Positions 36,901 to 46,862 of a stretch of 64,000 nt of DNA are shown in pieces. The position numbers and the translations under genes are program-made. The DNA comes from Apodemus sylvaticus (taxonomy: Eukaryota; Chordata; Mammalia; Rodentia; Muridae). The notes beneath the pieces were generated by a model. The model saw nothing but the letters and a program-made list of their open reading frames with translations. It ran no database searches and was not told the DNA's origin. The stretch lies in contig NC_067481.1 in NCBI RefSeq assembly GCF_947179515.1, forward strand, positions 87,545,547-87,609,546, read 5' to 3'. The first letter of the stretch is position 1. Every line of letters starts with the position of its first letter.

Positions 36901-38750
36901 AAGACAGGCTTGCCCCCTTTCTCCTTATTTTTTCAATATTGAACTTGAGGTACTAGCTTGAGCAATTAGACAGCATAAGGAGGTCAAAGGGATACAAAAT
37001 GGAAAGGAAGAAGTCAAAATATCATTATTTGCAGATGATATGATAGTTTACCTAAGTGACCCAAAAAACTCCACTAGAGAACTCCTACAGCTGATAAACA
37101 ACTTCAGCAAAGTGGCAGGTTATAAAATCAACTCAAGCAAATCAGTAGCCTTCCTATACTCAAAGGATAAGCAGACTGAGAAAGATATTAGGGAAATGAC
37201 ACCCTTCACAATAGCCACAAACAGTATAAAGTACCTTGGGGTGACTCTTACCAAACATATGAAAGATCTGTATGACAAGAACTTCAAGACTCTGAAGAAG
37301 GAAATAGAAGAAGACCTCAAAAAATGGAAAAACCTCCCATGCTCATTCAGCAGGATTAATATAGTTAAAATGGCTATTTTGCCAAAAGCAATATACAGAT
37401 TCAACGCAGTTCCCATCAAAATCCCAACTCAATTCTTCATAGAGTTAGAAAGAACAATTATCAATTCATCTGGAATAACAAAAAACCCAGGATAGCTAAA
37501 ACTATTCTCAACAACAAAAGAAATTCTGAGGGAATTAGTATTCCTGACCTCAAGCAATACTACCGAGCAATAGTGTTAAAAACTGCATGGTATTGGTACA
37601 GTGACAGGCAGGAGGATCAATGGAACAGGATTGAAGATCCAGAAATGAACCCACACACCTATGGCCACTTGATCCTCGACAACGGGGCTGAAAACATCCA
37701 ATGGAAAAAAGATAGCCTTTTCAACAAATGGTGCTGGTTCAACTGGAGGTCAGCATGAAGAAGAATGCAAATTGATCCATCCTTGTCTCCTTGTACTAAG
37801 CTCAACTCCAAATTGATCAAGGACCTCCACATAATATCAGACACTCTGAAGCTAATAGAAAAGAAACTGGGGAAAACCCTTGAGGACATCGGTACAGGGA
37901 GAAAGTTCCTGAACAGAACACCAATAGCATATGCTCTAAGATCAAGAATTGACAAATGGGACCTCATAAAATTACAAAGTTTCTGTAAAGCAAAGGACAC
38001 CATCAAAAGGACAAATCAGCAACCAGCAAATTGGGAAAAGATCTTCCCCAACCCTACATCAGATAGAGGGCTAATATTCAATATATACAAAGAACTCAAG
38101 AAGTTAGACCCCAGAAAACCAAATAACCCTATTAAAAATGGAGTACAGAATTAAACAAAGAATTCTCACCTGAAGAACTTTGGATAGTGGAGAAACATCT
38201 TTAAAAATGCTCAACTTCATTTGTCATCAGGGAAATGCAAATCAAAACAACCCTGAGATTTCACCTTACACCAGTCAGAATGGCTAAAATTAAACATTCA
38301 GGAGACAGCAGGTGTTGGAGAGGGTGTGGAGAAAGAGGAACACTCCTCCACTGCTGGTGGGTTTGCAGACTGGTACAACCACTCTGGAAATCAATCTGGT
38401 GGTTCCTCAGAAAACTGGGCACTTTACTTTCTAAAGATCCTGCTATACCACTCCTGGGCATATACCCAGAGGATTCCCCAGCATGTAATAAGGATATATG
38501 CTCCACTATGTTCATAGCAGTTCTATTTATAATAGCCAGAAGCTGTCAAGAACCCAGGAATCCCTCAACAGAAGAGTGGATGCAAAAAATGTGGTATATC
38601 TACACAATGGAGTACTATTCAGCCATTAGAAACAATGAATTCATGAAATTCTTAGTCAAATGGATGGAGCTGGTGAACATCATACTAAATGAGGTAACCC
38701 AGTCTCAAACATCAATCATGGTATGCACTCACTAATAAGTGGATATTAGC
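33940..38750 (+). pseudogene. L1 ORF2 remnant (endonuclease/reverse transcriptase), broken and interrupted
   Basis: ORF2p nicks DNA and reverse-transcribes L1 RNA at the nick. The endonuclease and linker are open at 34259-35335, showing ILNIYAPN, TIIVGDFNIPLSS and SKIDHIIGH, three conserved endonuclease blocks. The first ~100 codons (about 33940-34258) contain stops, including one at 34136. A frameshift near 35195 and a short local duplication near 35390 precede the RT segment (35389-35703, SAEFYQTFKEDL, IPKPHKDPTKKEKFRPISL). The nested L1 splits RT at 35820/36773. Downstream, 37040-37495 lies just after the catalytic FADD (37027-37040, in 'ttatttgcagatgatatg'), and the C-terminal Cys/His motif (CWRGCGERGTLLHCWW) lies in 38235-38735. 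The start position is approximate. Confidence 0.94.
35821..36772 (+). mobile_element. 5'-truncated LINE-1 nested inside ORF2 of the larger L1
   Basis: It begins abruptly with 'ccaatcctacatcagataga' and carries the last ~700 bp of ORF2, its own 3'UTR (from 36525) and an A-tail (36763-36774). The 188-codon frame 35958-36524 is open through the Cys/His motif and the SLISGY end, so this copy is less decayed than its host. The host's ORF2 text stops at 'acatccttca' (35820) and resumes at 'aaagtctggaaagaaca' (36772). Compared with the 14.3 kb copy, only about 5 bp (tgctt) are lost and nothing is duplicated, so this insertion caused a small target-site deletion. Confidence 0.93.
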
Positions 38751-39006
38751 CTGGAAAGCTGGAATACCCAAAACATAATCCACACCTCAAATGAGGTACA
38801 AGAAGAACAGAGTAGTGGCCCCTGGTTCTGGAAAGACTCAGTGTAGCAGTATAGGGCAAAACCAGAACAGGGAAGTGGGAAGGGGTGGGTTGGAGAACAG
38901 GGGGAGAGAAGGGGGCTTATGTGACTTTTGGTGAGTGGAGGGCCAGAAAAGGGGAAATCATTTGAAATGTAAATAAAAAATATATCGAATAAAAAAAAAG
39001 CTGAAA

Positions 39007-39020
39007 AAAAATAAAGTTCA
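39007..39020. repeat. Target-site duplication, right copy
   Basis: Second copy of aaaaataaagttca. The exact left edge is blurred by the A-tail. Confidence 0.88.
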
Positions 39021-41800
39021 CATCTTATATAGCTTACATTCAGCCCTGCAAATCAAACAGTGGCCATTTGACCAAGTCTTGCTTTCTGCCCATATTTCTA
39101 AGGTTTTACTAGAACATTGGCAGGCTCTTGTTTTACATTTCAACCCCATCCCCGGCTGTTTTGAGGTGCAGAGGTAAAATTGAATAGCTGCTACAGAAGT
39201 TGTATGCCCCAAAGAAACTAACTATTCACTACCAGACCCTTTATATAAATATTAGTTGACACCTCCCATTCATGAGATGCTAAACTTACCTTCTTTTGGC
39301 AAAAAGTCTAGGATTGAGGATATTTGTTGAAGGAAAAGCAATCTAAGTTAAAGTCCTCCCTTTTTCTTCAGACAACCATCCTTATATGGATTTTCTCATT
39401 CACCTTCTCTTCCCTAAAGAGCTTCCCTTTAGTTTATAACTGATTCGACATCTCTCCCCAAGTGTTAGGGTTACATAACAAAGTACACATAAAACATCTG
39501 GAAATCTCAATGCAATTCCCCCCTCATTGCCTTTGGTGAATAAAAGATATAATTTGTATAGATTTTGTGAATATAAATATCTATTATAACAATACAGCTA
39601 CACAAAACCAATTTGGATCAGAATTTGGGGGTGATTGTAGTCTGTCATAACACAAGATTCAGAAAAAGAACATTTGATGGTGGTTGCGGTGAACACAAAG
39701 AGAAGATTACTGCTAAACTTCCTCTCTTTCGGTTACACCATTTATATTTTACAGCCTCTGTCTGGTTTGAAACTTGTCATAGCGCAACTATAGGTTTAAA
39801 CCTTTTGTATGCTAATGATTTTCCATGTCTAATTAGGTTTCCGAGGTGCTTCTCATGCAAAAATCAACTGAAAATATTGTGCAAATTAAATTACACAGAA
39901 AGGAGAGCAATCTTGCTCTATGTGAGAAATAATTTGTTCTGTTCTGTTTAAAGGTGCCTACTTAATAATAGCCTAAAACAATAAATCTATGAAGATTTGT
40001 TTTTTTCCCAGTAGATAACCAGTCAGTACTGTTGTCTACAAAATTCCAATTTAAAATATGACCTTTTAAAGATGCCTTATAAAATTAAAATTTAATGAGT
40101 GATAATAAATGGTGATACTTTTCACAGGAGGGAACACTTCGCCTGCCTAGAGCTCTTGCTCTATCACCTGCACCTCATAGCTCTGTGATTAATAACCTTC
40201 CTCTACTTATTTTCAAAAGAAGATGGTGTGTGAGTTTGAGGATCTCTAAACCGATTGAATGCCATGGTTATTGGAGGAGGTTGGTTCTTCTGGCTCTGTA
40301 ATTAGGCAAATGGAGCTTCGTAGCTCTTAAAATGGTTCTTTTGCAGAGTGCAGTTCCATCACTCTGCAACAACAGCTTGAGACGTTGAGCATCCTTTGGA
40401 TTAGGTGGCTGATGCAAACAATAAGTAAATTGTCATAAGAGCCTCAAACAAAGTGTTTATACCTGAATGCCGTCTGCCATTCTGTGACAGTAGTATGCTC
40501 TTCCTATTGCTCAGTCCTCGGCTAGAACAGCAACTAGAAGACTAAATGAGGGGGATATAAGGAGAGATGAAATAATTGCTGTCCACCATTGCACACAGCT
40601 TCCTAAGCAAAAACAAAATGACTTTGGAAATTACTCAGAACATTATTTGTCTTTTATTAACCTCGGGGCCTCTCAAATGGACTGTCTCATTTACTAAATG
40701 TGAACTATTTATCAAAAATGGTCTATTTATTAGTTCTATTTTAAATTTTAAAACAAAAAACTTCCTATATTCTCTTTTGTTTTGTTTTATTTCTTTTGCT
40801 TTTCATGATGATTCTTGCCTACCCATTTTGCCCTTAGCAACCTGTTAGAAGAAAGTTGAACAGTTGTTTCTTTTTAAACAAGTTATGCCTGTGGTTTTAA
40901 AGCACAGTTATTTAAATATGACAAAGAATGTAAAAAAGGTCATCTGAAGTTATCACTTGACATTTCTGTCCTTAGTGTATAGAGATTACATTAAAGAAAA
41001 CACACAAACCAAACCCTAAATCCTTCATAAAGCTCAGGCACAGGTCACCTTAAAGTATCACTCAGAAGCCAATAAGACAGACAGAAGAAAGCACATCACT
41101 AGAGGATAGGAGATGCTCATTCCTAAGAAGCTGTATTATAGACAGGCTACTTGTATCACACAAGGTGGGGAAGAGACTCAACTAGTTGTTGTCCATTTCA
41201 AAATAATCAGAAAACTATAATGCCCAAGAAATGGGGGAAAGAAGTGAATTCTCACTTTCCTTACCAACTATCAGGGGAGAAAATGACACATTTAATTATG
41301 AAATTACGACTATAGTAAAGAGCTGTTATAAATGAAAAAAAAAAACAAATCTGATTGCCTCAGAATCAAATATTTCATAGAAATGCATACATAATTTTAG
41401 TCCAGTTGTAGCTTTCCTTATATTTCTTGTCATTATTTGAGAGAAGGATATGGCTTTGACAGATTTTTATTTAACTCCTGTGTTTGCTCAGTATTTACGC
41501 AATGGCAGAAATGTGAGATGACTTTACCAGTATTAGGCTACTATTGTAATTGCAGTGCTTCCCTCGGAAAGTGCTCAACTTGAACTTATGCTCAATTAAG
41601 AAATGTGGTGGTGCTCTACTGACTCATAAAATAATTTATTTCTTAAAGATCTGGGGACATGTACTAGGCAACAGTTTTTTTCCCCTGATTTAAAATGTTT
41701 AAAATATTTATAACATACAGAATTCATTTCTCAGAAAAAATGCAGTTTCTTTTTTGTTCATCTAAATTTATCTTTATGTGTACCATTTTTATCAGAAGGT
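39021..41800. other. Repeat-poor non-coding DNA; candidate conserved regulatory interval
   Basis: About 2.8 kb without a recognisable transposable element or long microsatellite. 39600-40500 is well balanced in composition and contains two TAATTAGG homeodomain-type sites (39830-39837 and 40299-40306) and ATGCAAA octamer-like sites (39855-39861, 40412-40418). These are short motifs that can occur by chance, and conservation cannot be judged from one sequence. Frames of 64-112 codons have no family signal. Confidence 0.4.
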
Positions 41801-41804
41801 AGGT

Positions 41805-41968
41805 GTGTGTGTGTGTGTGTGTGTGTGTGATACTTTCAGAGGCCAGAGGAAGGAGTCAGACTCCCTGAAACTAGAGTTAGAGCCGCTGTGAACCGTCAAG
41901 TGGATGCTGAGAACTGAACTTCAGTCCTCACAGGAGGACATTAACTGCTGAGCCATCTGTTCAGGCAA
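41805..41968 (-). mobile_element. B3-type SINE, minus strand, with (GT)n
   Basis: A (GT)12 run (41805-41829), then the inverted B3 order 'cagaggccagaggaaggagt', 'ccctgaaactagagttagag', 'ctgagaactgaacttcagtc' and 'ttaactgctgagccatctgt'. The GT run occupies the position of the GT-rich B3 tail. Confidence 0.92.
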
Positions 41969-42039
41969 CATACTGACTTCTTAACTCAGAGAATTAAGAA
42001 TTAACTGAGTTATTTGTCCTTTATATCCATATATATATA

Positions 42040-42128
42040 TACACACACAGAGAGAGAAAGAAAGAGGGAGGGTGGGAGAGAGGGAATGAGGGAGAGAAAG
42101 AGAGAGAAAGAGAGAGAAAGAGAGACAC

Positions 42129-42186
<58 letters not shown>
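42040..42186. repeat. (GA)n/(GAAA)n homopurine tract
   Basis: About 147 bp of nearly pure purine on the plus strand, with imperfect GAGA, GAAA and GGGA units, then about 25 pure GA units (42130-42182). On the minus strand it translates as a Leu/Ser run, an artefact. Confidence 0.96.
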
Positions 42187-42189
<3 letters not shown>

Positions 42190-42192
<3 letters not shown>

Positions 42193-43840
42193 GACCTAAA
42201 TAAATATATATAACAGGACTAGACAAAACTGATTTATGTGTTCTCTTGCCCAGTATATTTTAAAAAAATTTAAACTCCAAAATGAAATATACATTCAAAT
42301 ACTACATTTAACTCAAAATCTGAAGACAGATGGATTCTGAAGAAAAAGGGAGCAGTCTAGGTTTCCTGAGCAGATGTGTCTCAATCTACTTTGGTTGACA
42401 ACTGGTAAAGTAGGTGGTTAATGATAGCAAACATTTGAACAGTTTGAACAACTTGTCAACGATTTTTTTTTTTAAAGCATAGCTGCTACTAATTTGAATC
42501 TGTAGCTAATTTGAATCATATTCTAGATTAAACTATATAACTTCTAGGTATACTCACAGTAAGTACTACTGCTTTTCTTTCCTTAGAAATGAGTGAATGA
42601 AGACAGGGTTTGGTGAGACGGAGGTCAGGGTAAGTACCATCATATTTGTTTCCTGTGTTTGAAGTGTGCAGAATACATTGTGTGAATCTTGTTTTCAGGA
42701 ACTCTCAGGGGCCTTTGTCTTCAATAAATTAGACAAATCAAGCCTTTCAGGAGGAAATAAAATGCTTGCTTTAGCTGTGCTGAACAGGAACTCATCACTT
42801 ATCCCTGACTTTATGAGACCCCTGTTTTCTGTGTGCCAACCACCATACGCTTCTGTATTGTTTAAGTGGATCAGGGCTGAAGTAACAAGGCATTCTTTGG
42901 GTGAATTCCCATCAGATAATTATGAGTCTCTCTGCATTGTTAGTTTGTGAAACTCTATTGTAGAAAAGATATTACTTATAATTGTGGGTTAGTTGCACAG
43001 TATTACATCTGAATGTGACCCACATTTAAGTTGGGGTACCAACAATGAGAGAGTGGAGGTCTTTACTTTTTATCATTTAATAGTAGTTTGAGATTTTTAA
43101 CAATGTTGTTATTTGAAAACCTATTTGAAATGTAAATGTGTTAGGGTTTAGAAAAGGACCAAACTTTTGCTACATTGCAAGCACTCATAAACTAGAAAAA
43201 TATGTTAAAGCTGATGGTTTGAACTGACAGGTTGCACTTGATTTAATATACTTGGTAGATAGACATCCAGACTGCATTGGAGAGAGTTAGGACCAAGAGT
43301 TTTCTGGAATTTGTGATGTTACTCTGGAGAAAAATGAAAGACAAAAATCAGAATGTACAAATCTATGACAATAAATAAAGACACCCAAAATTTTCCTTAA
43401 AAGGAAGAGAACAAGAAATAAAGAGGAGAAGGAGGAAGAAGGAAGATTGTGATTATATTTTAGAGTCATTTCTTATACTAACTTAAGCATGCACTATACC
43501 TGGGTCCATTTATACAGGTCTAATGAAATGTTACAATAAATTTAAAAACAGTGTTTTGTTATCCTTAATTGCTAATATCTTATTGAGTCCTGCCATCACA
43601 CCGTTGAATGAAACACAGGACATAGAAAGGATCTTCTTTATGCAATGCCTCATCCTAAGACTTCATTCTTACCCTATTTAGTTTGATAATGACTTTTGGT
43701 TTTAAGCACTGTCTGAAATCTTAAAGAAGAAAGAGCAAATTTGGCAATCTATTAATATTACTAAAATGTACTGGTTTGTAGGTAGGTATCTGTAATCCCT
43801 GTTAGTCTATTTTCTATGATATTGCAGTTTTCTTTCCTTC
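42190..43840. other. Unrecognised non-coding DNA
   Basis: No gene, SINE or LINE recognised. The 94-codon frame at 42666-42950 has no identifiable domain. Confidence 0.4.
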
Positions 43841-43857
43841 TTTTTTTCTTTCTTTCT

Positions 43858-43861
<4 letters not shown>

Positions 43862-43900
<39 letters not shown>

Positions 43901-44068
43901 TGCCCATGCACATGTGTGTGGGCACCTGTGTGAATATGTAGAATATGCCACTTAATCAGAGTTTACCATGTTTGGGAGACTGGCCCAAAACATCTGGGAT
44001 CCACCTATCTCTGCCCCGAATCCCAGCCCCTGGATTATAATCATATTAACTGCACCATGCTCAGCCTT
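43862..44068 (-). mobile_element. B4-type SINE, minus strand, with (GT)n head, split by an L1
   Basis: A (GT)14 run at 43864-43893, then 'tgcccatgcacatgtgtg', 'cttaatcagagtttaccatg' and 'gcaccatgctcagcc', read as an inverted B4. The Lx element at 44070 landed at its right end. The original sequence resumes after the second duplication copy at 46480 (about 46480-46520, 'acagagccatcact'). Confidence 0.75.
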
Positions 44069-44069
44069 T
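44057..44069. repeat. Target-site duplication, left copy
   Basis: atgctcagccttt (13 bp), repeated exactly at 46467-46479. Confidence 0.92.
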
Positions 44070-46466
44070 ATTTTTTTTAATTTAATCTTGTATTTATTTA
44101 TATTTTTACACTCCAGACTTTATTCCCCTCCTGGTCCACCCTCCCACTATTCCACATCTCTTACTTCTACCCTGCCCCCCATCTCCAGGAGGATGTCTCT
44201 CCCTATCCCCATATCCCCTACCCCACCAAACCTCTAAACTCCCTGGGGCTTCCAATCTCTTAATGGATAGGTGTAACTTCTCAGATCTGGCAATCCTCTG
44301 CTGTATATGTGTTGGGGGCCTCATATCAGCTGGTGTTTGCTGCCTGGTTGGTGGGCCGGTGTTTGAGAGATCTCCGGGGGGGGAGGGGGTCCGGGTTAGT
44401 TGAGATTACTGATCTTCCTATAGGGTTGCTCTTCTCCTCAGCTCCTTCCAGATGTTCCCTAATTCAACCACAGGGGTCACCAGCTTCTGTCCATTGGTTG
44501 GGTGCAAATATCTGCATCAGACTCTTTCAGCTACTTTTTGGGTCTTTCAGAGGGCAGTCATGATAGGTCCCATTTTGTGAGCGTTCCTTAGCCTCAGTAA
44601 TATTGTCGGGCCTTAGAGCCTCTCCTTGAGCAGTATGCCACTTTGGGCCTGTTGCTAGACCTTCATTTCCTCAAGTTCTTCTCCATTTTCATACCTGTAG
44701 TTCTTTCATACAGTAACAATTATGGGTCAGAGTTTTGACTGTGGGATGACAACCCTATCTCTCACTTGATGCCCTGTCTTTCTGCTGGAGGTAGGCTCTA
44801 CAGGTTCCCTCTCCCTGCTGTTGAGCATTTCTTCTAAAGTCCCTCCCTTTGAGTCCTGATATTGTCTCACCTCCCAGGTCTCTGGGTCTCTGGTTCATTC
44901 TGGAGGGTACCCCCCCCATCTTCCTACCTCCTGAAGTTTCCTCTTTTAATCCTTTCTGCTGGCCATTAGGGCTTCAGTCCTTTGCCCCACCCAGTACAAG
45001 ATCATGTTACCCTCTTCCCAAGCCCCTGTCCACTTTCCATCCCTGATCCTTCCTTCCCCTCTTATGATTGTTTTATTCTCTTTCTCAAGTGGGACTGAGG
45101 TATCCTCACTTGAGCACTTCAGCTTGTTGACTTTTTGAATTTTGAATTCTGTAGATAGTGTCTTGGGTTTTCTGTCCTTTTAAAAAAAAATTAATATCCA
45201 CCTATTAGTAAGGACATAAGATGCATATGTCCTTTTGGGTCTGAGTCATCTCACTCAGGATGATATTTTCTAGTTCTATCCATTTGCATGCAAAACTCAG
45301 GATGTCCTTGTTCTTAATAGCTGAGTAGTATACGATTGTTTACAGATGTGGGACATCCGGGTCATTTCCAGCTTCCGGCTATCACAACATGGCCACTATG
45401 AACATGTGCCCCTGTGGCATGGTGGAGCATCTTTTTAGAATATTCCCAAGAGTGGTATAGCTAGGTCTTCAGGTAGATTTATTTCCAATTTTCTGAGGAA
45501 CCTCCAGATTGATTTCCAGAGTGGTTGTACCAGTTTTCAATCCCACCAGCAAGGTAGGACTGTTCGTCTTTCTCCACATCCTCACCAACATGTGTTGTCA
45601 CCTGAGGTTTTGGTCTTAGCCATTCTAATTTTTGTAAGGTGGAATCTCATGTTAATGGATTAGCAGAATTAATGTAGTAAAAATGGCCATCCTATCAAAG
45701 GCAATCTACAGATTCAATGCAATCATCATCAAAATCCCAATACAATTCTTCAAAGACATAGAAAGAGCAATTCTCAAATTTATCTGGGAAGGCAAAAAAC
45801 CCAGAATAGTGAAAATAATTTTTAATAATAAAAGAATGGCTGGGGGAATCACCATCTCTGACCTCAAGCTTCACTACAGAGCAATATTGATAAAAACTGC
45901 AAGGTATTGGTACAGAGACAGACACATTGATTAATGGAGCAGAATTGAAGACCCAGAAGTAAAACCACACATTCATAGACACTTGACCTTTGACAAAGAA
46001 GTCAAACATATACAAAGGAAAAAAGAAAGCATCTTCAATAAATGGTGCTGGCCTAACTGGCTGTCCATGTGTAGAAAAATGAAAATAGACCCATATTTGT
46101 CACTTTGCACAAAGCTCATGTCCAAGTGGCTCAAGGAACTCAACATAAAACCAGATACACTGAATCTAAAAGAAAAGAAAATAGGAAAGAGCCTTGAACT
46201 CATTGGCACAGGGGTAAATTTCCTAAACAGAACTCCAATGGCACAGGCTCTAAGATTATGAATTGAAGCTTCTGTAAGGCAAAGGACATATTCAATAAAA
46301 TAAATAGGCAACCTACAGATTGCAAAAGTTTCACTAACCCCATATCTGATAGAGGGCTAATTTCCAAAATATATAAAGAACTCAAGAAGCTAACCACCAA
46401 AAAATCAAACAACCTAATCAAAACATGGGGGTATAGAACTAAACTGAGAATTCATAGCAGAGAAAA
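44070..46466 (-). mobile_element. Lx-type LINE-1 with large 5' inversion, minus strand
   Basis: Paralogue of the 29.5 kb element. Minus polarity (44070 to about 45652) gives a T-rich tail, a C-rich 3'UTR and the inverted ORF2 end ('ttcttaatagctgagtagta', 'gtgcccctgtggcatggtgg'). From about 45653 to 46466 the polarity is plus and carries about 0.8 kb of ORF2 RT/C-terminal sequence: frames 45683-45934 (AILSKAIYRFNAIIIKIPIQ, LKLHYRAILIKTARYWYRDR) and 45983-46261. The two parts meet near the same ORF2 region with roughly 100 bp missing. The 13-bp duplication shows that it is one insertion. It is inactive. Confidence 0.93.
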
Positions 46467-46479
46467 ATGCTCAGCCTTT
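46467..46479. repeat. Target-site duplication, right copy
   Basis: Second copy of atgctcagccttt. Confidence 0.92.
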
Positions 46480-46599
46480 TGATATTCAAACACAGACATT
46501 TCTCCCACAGAGCCATCACTTAAACCCAAAGTATTTCTTAATTAAAAAAAATGTTTCAAACATCTTTCTTAGGATATCTTTGTGCATTTTTAACATTGC

Positions 46600-46862
46600 T
46601 ATCTTAGGGTTTCTTTTGGTCACTTTTAGTCTTAATAAGATATTTGATTGAAGATAGCTTCCAGTTTCAGTGGTTTGGTCCATTATCTCCATGATGGGAA
46701 GCATGGTGGGGGTACAGATAGACTTGGTGATGGAGAAGGGATAGAACACTACATCTGACATGGCAGGCAGCAGGAAGAGTGAGTGAGACGCTCGGCCTGA
46801 CTTGATCTTCTGAAACTCAAAGCTCATCCCTGGTGACACACTTCCTCTAACAATGTCACACC
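46600..46862 (-). mobile_element. ERVL-MaLR (MT-like) solo LTR, minus strand
   Basis: Non-coding LTR. Inverted landmarks occur in order: 'cttagggtttcttttggtca', 'cagtttcagtggtttggtcc', 'attatctccatgatgggaag', 'ctgacatggcaggcagcagg', 'gaaactcaaagctcatcc' and 'gtgacacacttcctctaaca'. This is the order of rodent MT-type MaLR LTRs read in reverse. No internal retroviral coding sequence adjoins it, as is usual for a solo LTR. Confidence 0.75.

Larger units (their letters stand above)
31837..39006 (+). mobile_element. Near full-length LINE-1 with F-like monomers, interrupted by a nested L1
   Basis: A single plus-strand L1 insertion bounded by a 14-bp duplication. Order: promoter monomers (31855-32560), ORF1 remnant (32652-33908), ORF2 remnant (about 33940-38750, interrupted), short 3'UTR (38751-38990) with 'tatatcgaataaaa', then the A-tail. 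Without the nested L1 (35821-36772) the element is about 6.2 kb, close to a full-length murine L1 with a few monomers. Frameshifts in ORF1 and ORF2, in-frame stops and the nested insertion make it inactive. ORF2 frames before and after the insert resume at adjacent codons, so the host was intact at that point when hit. Confidence 0.96.

Noticed and set aside
41981..42226. Leu/Ser-repeat 'membrane protein' on the minus strand
   Set aside because: Translation of the GA tract.
44309..45046. Frames at 44309-44563 and 44849-45046 suggesting small proteins
   Set aside because: They lie in the inverted Lx 3'UTR, and equivalent frames appear in the 29.5 kb paralogue only by homology of the repeat.
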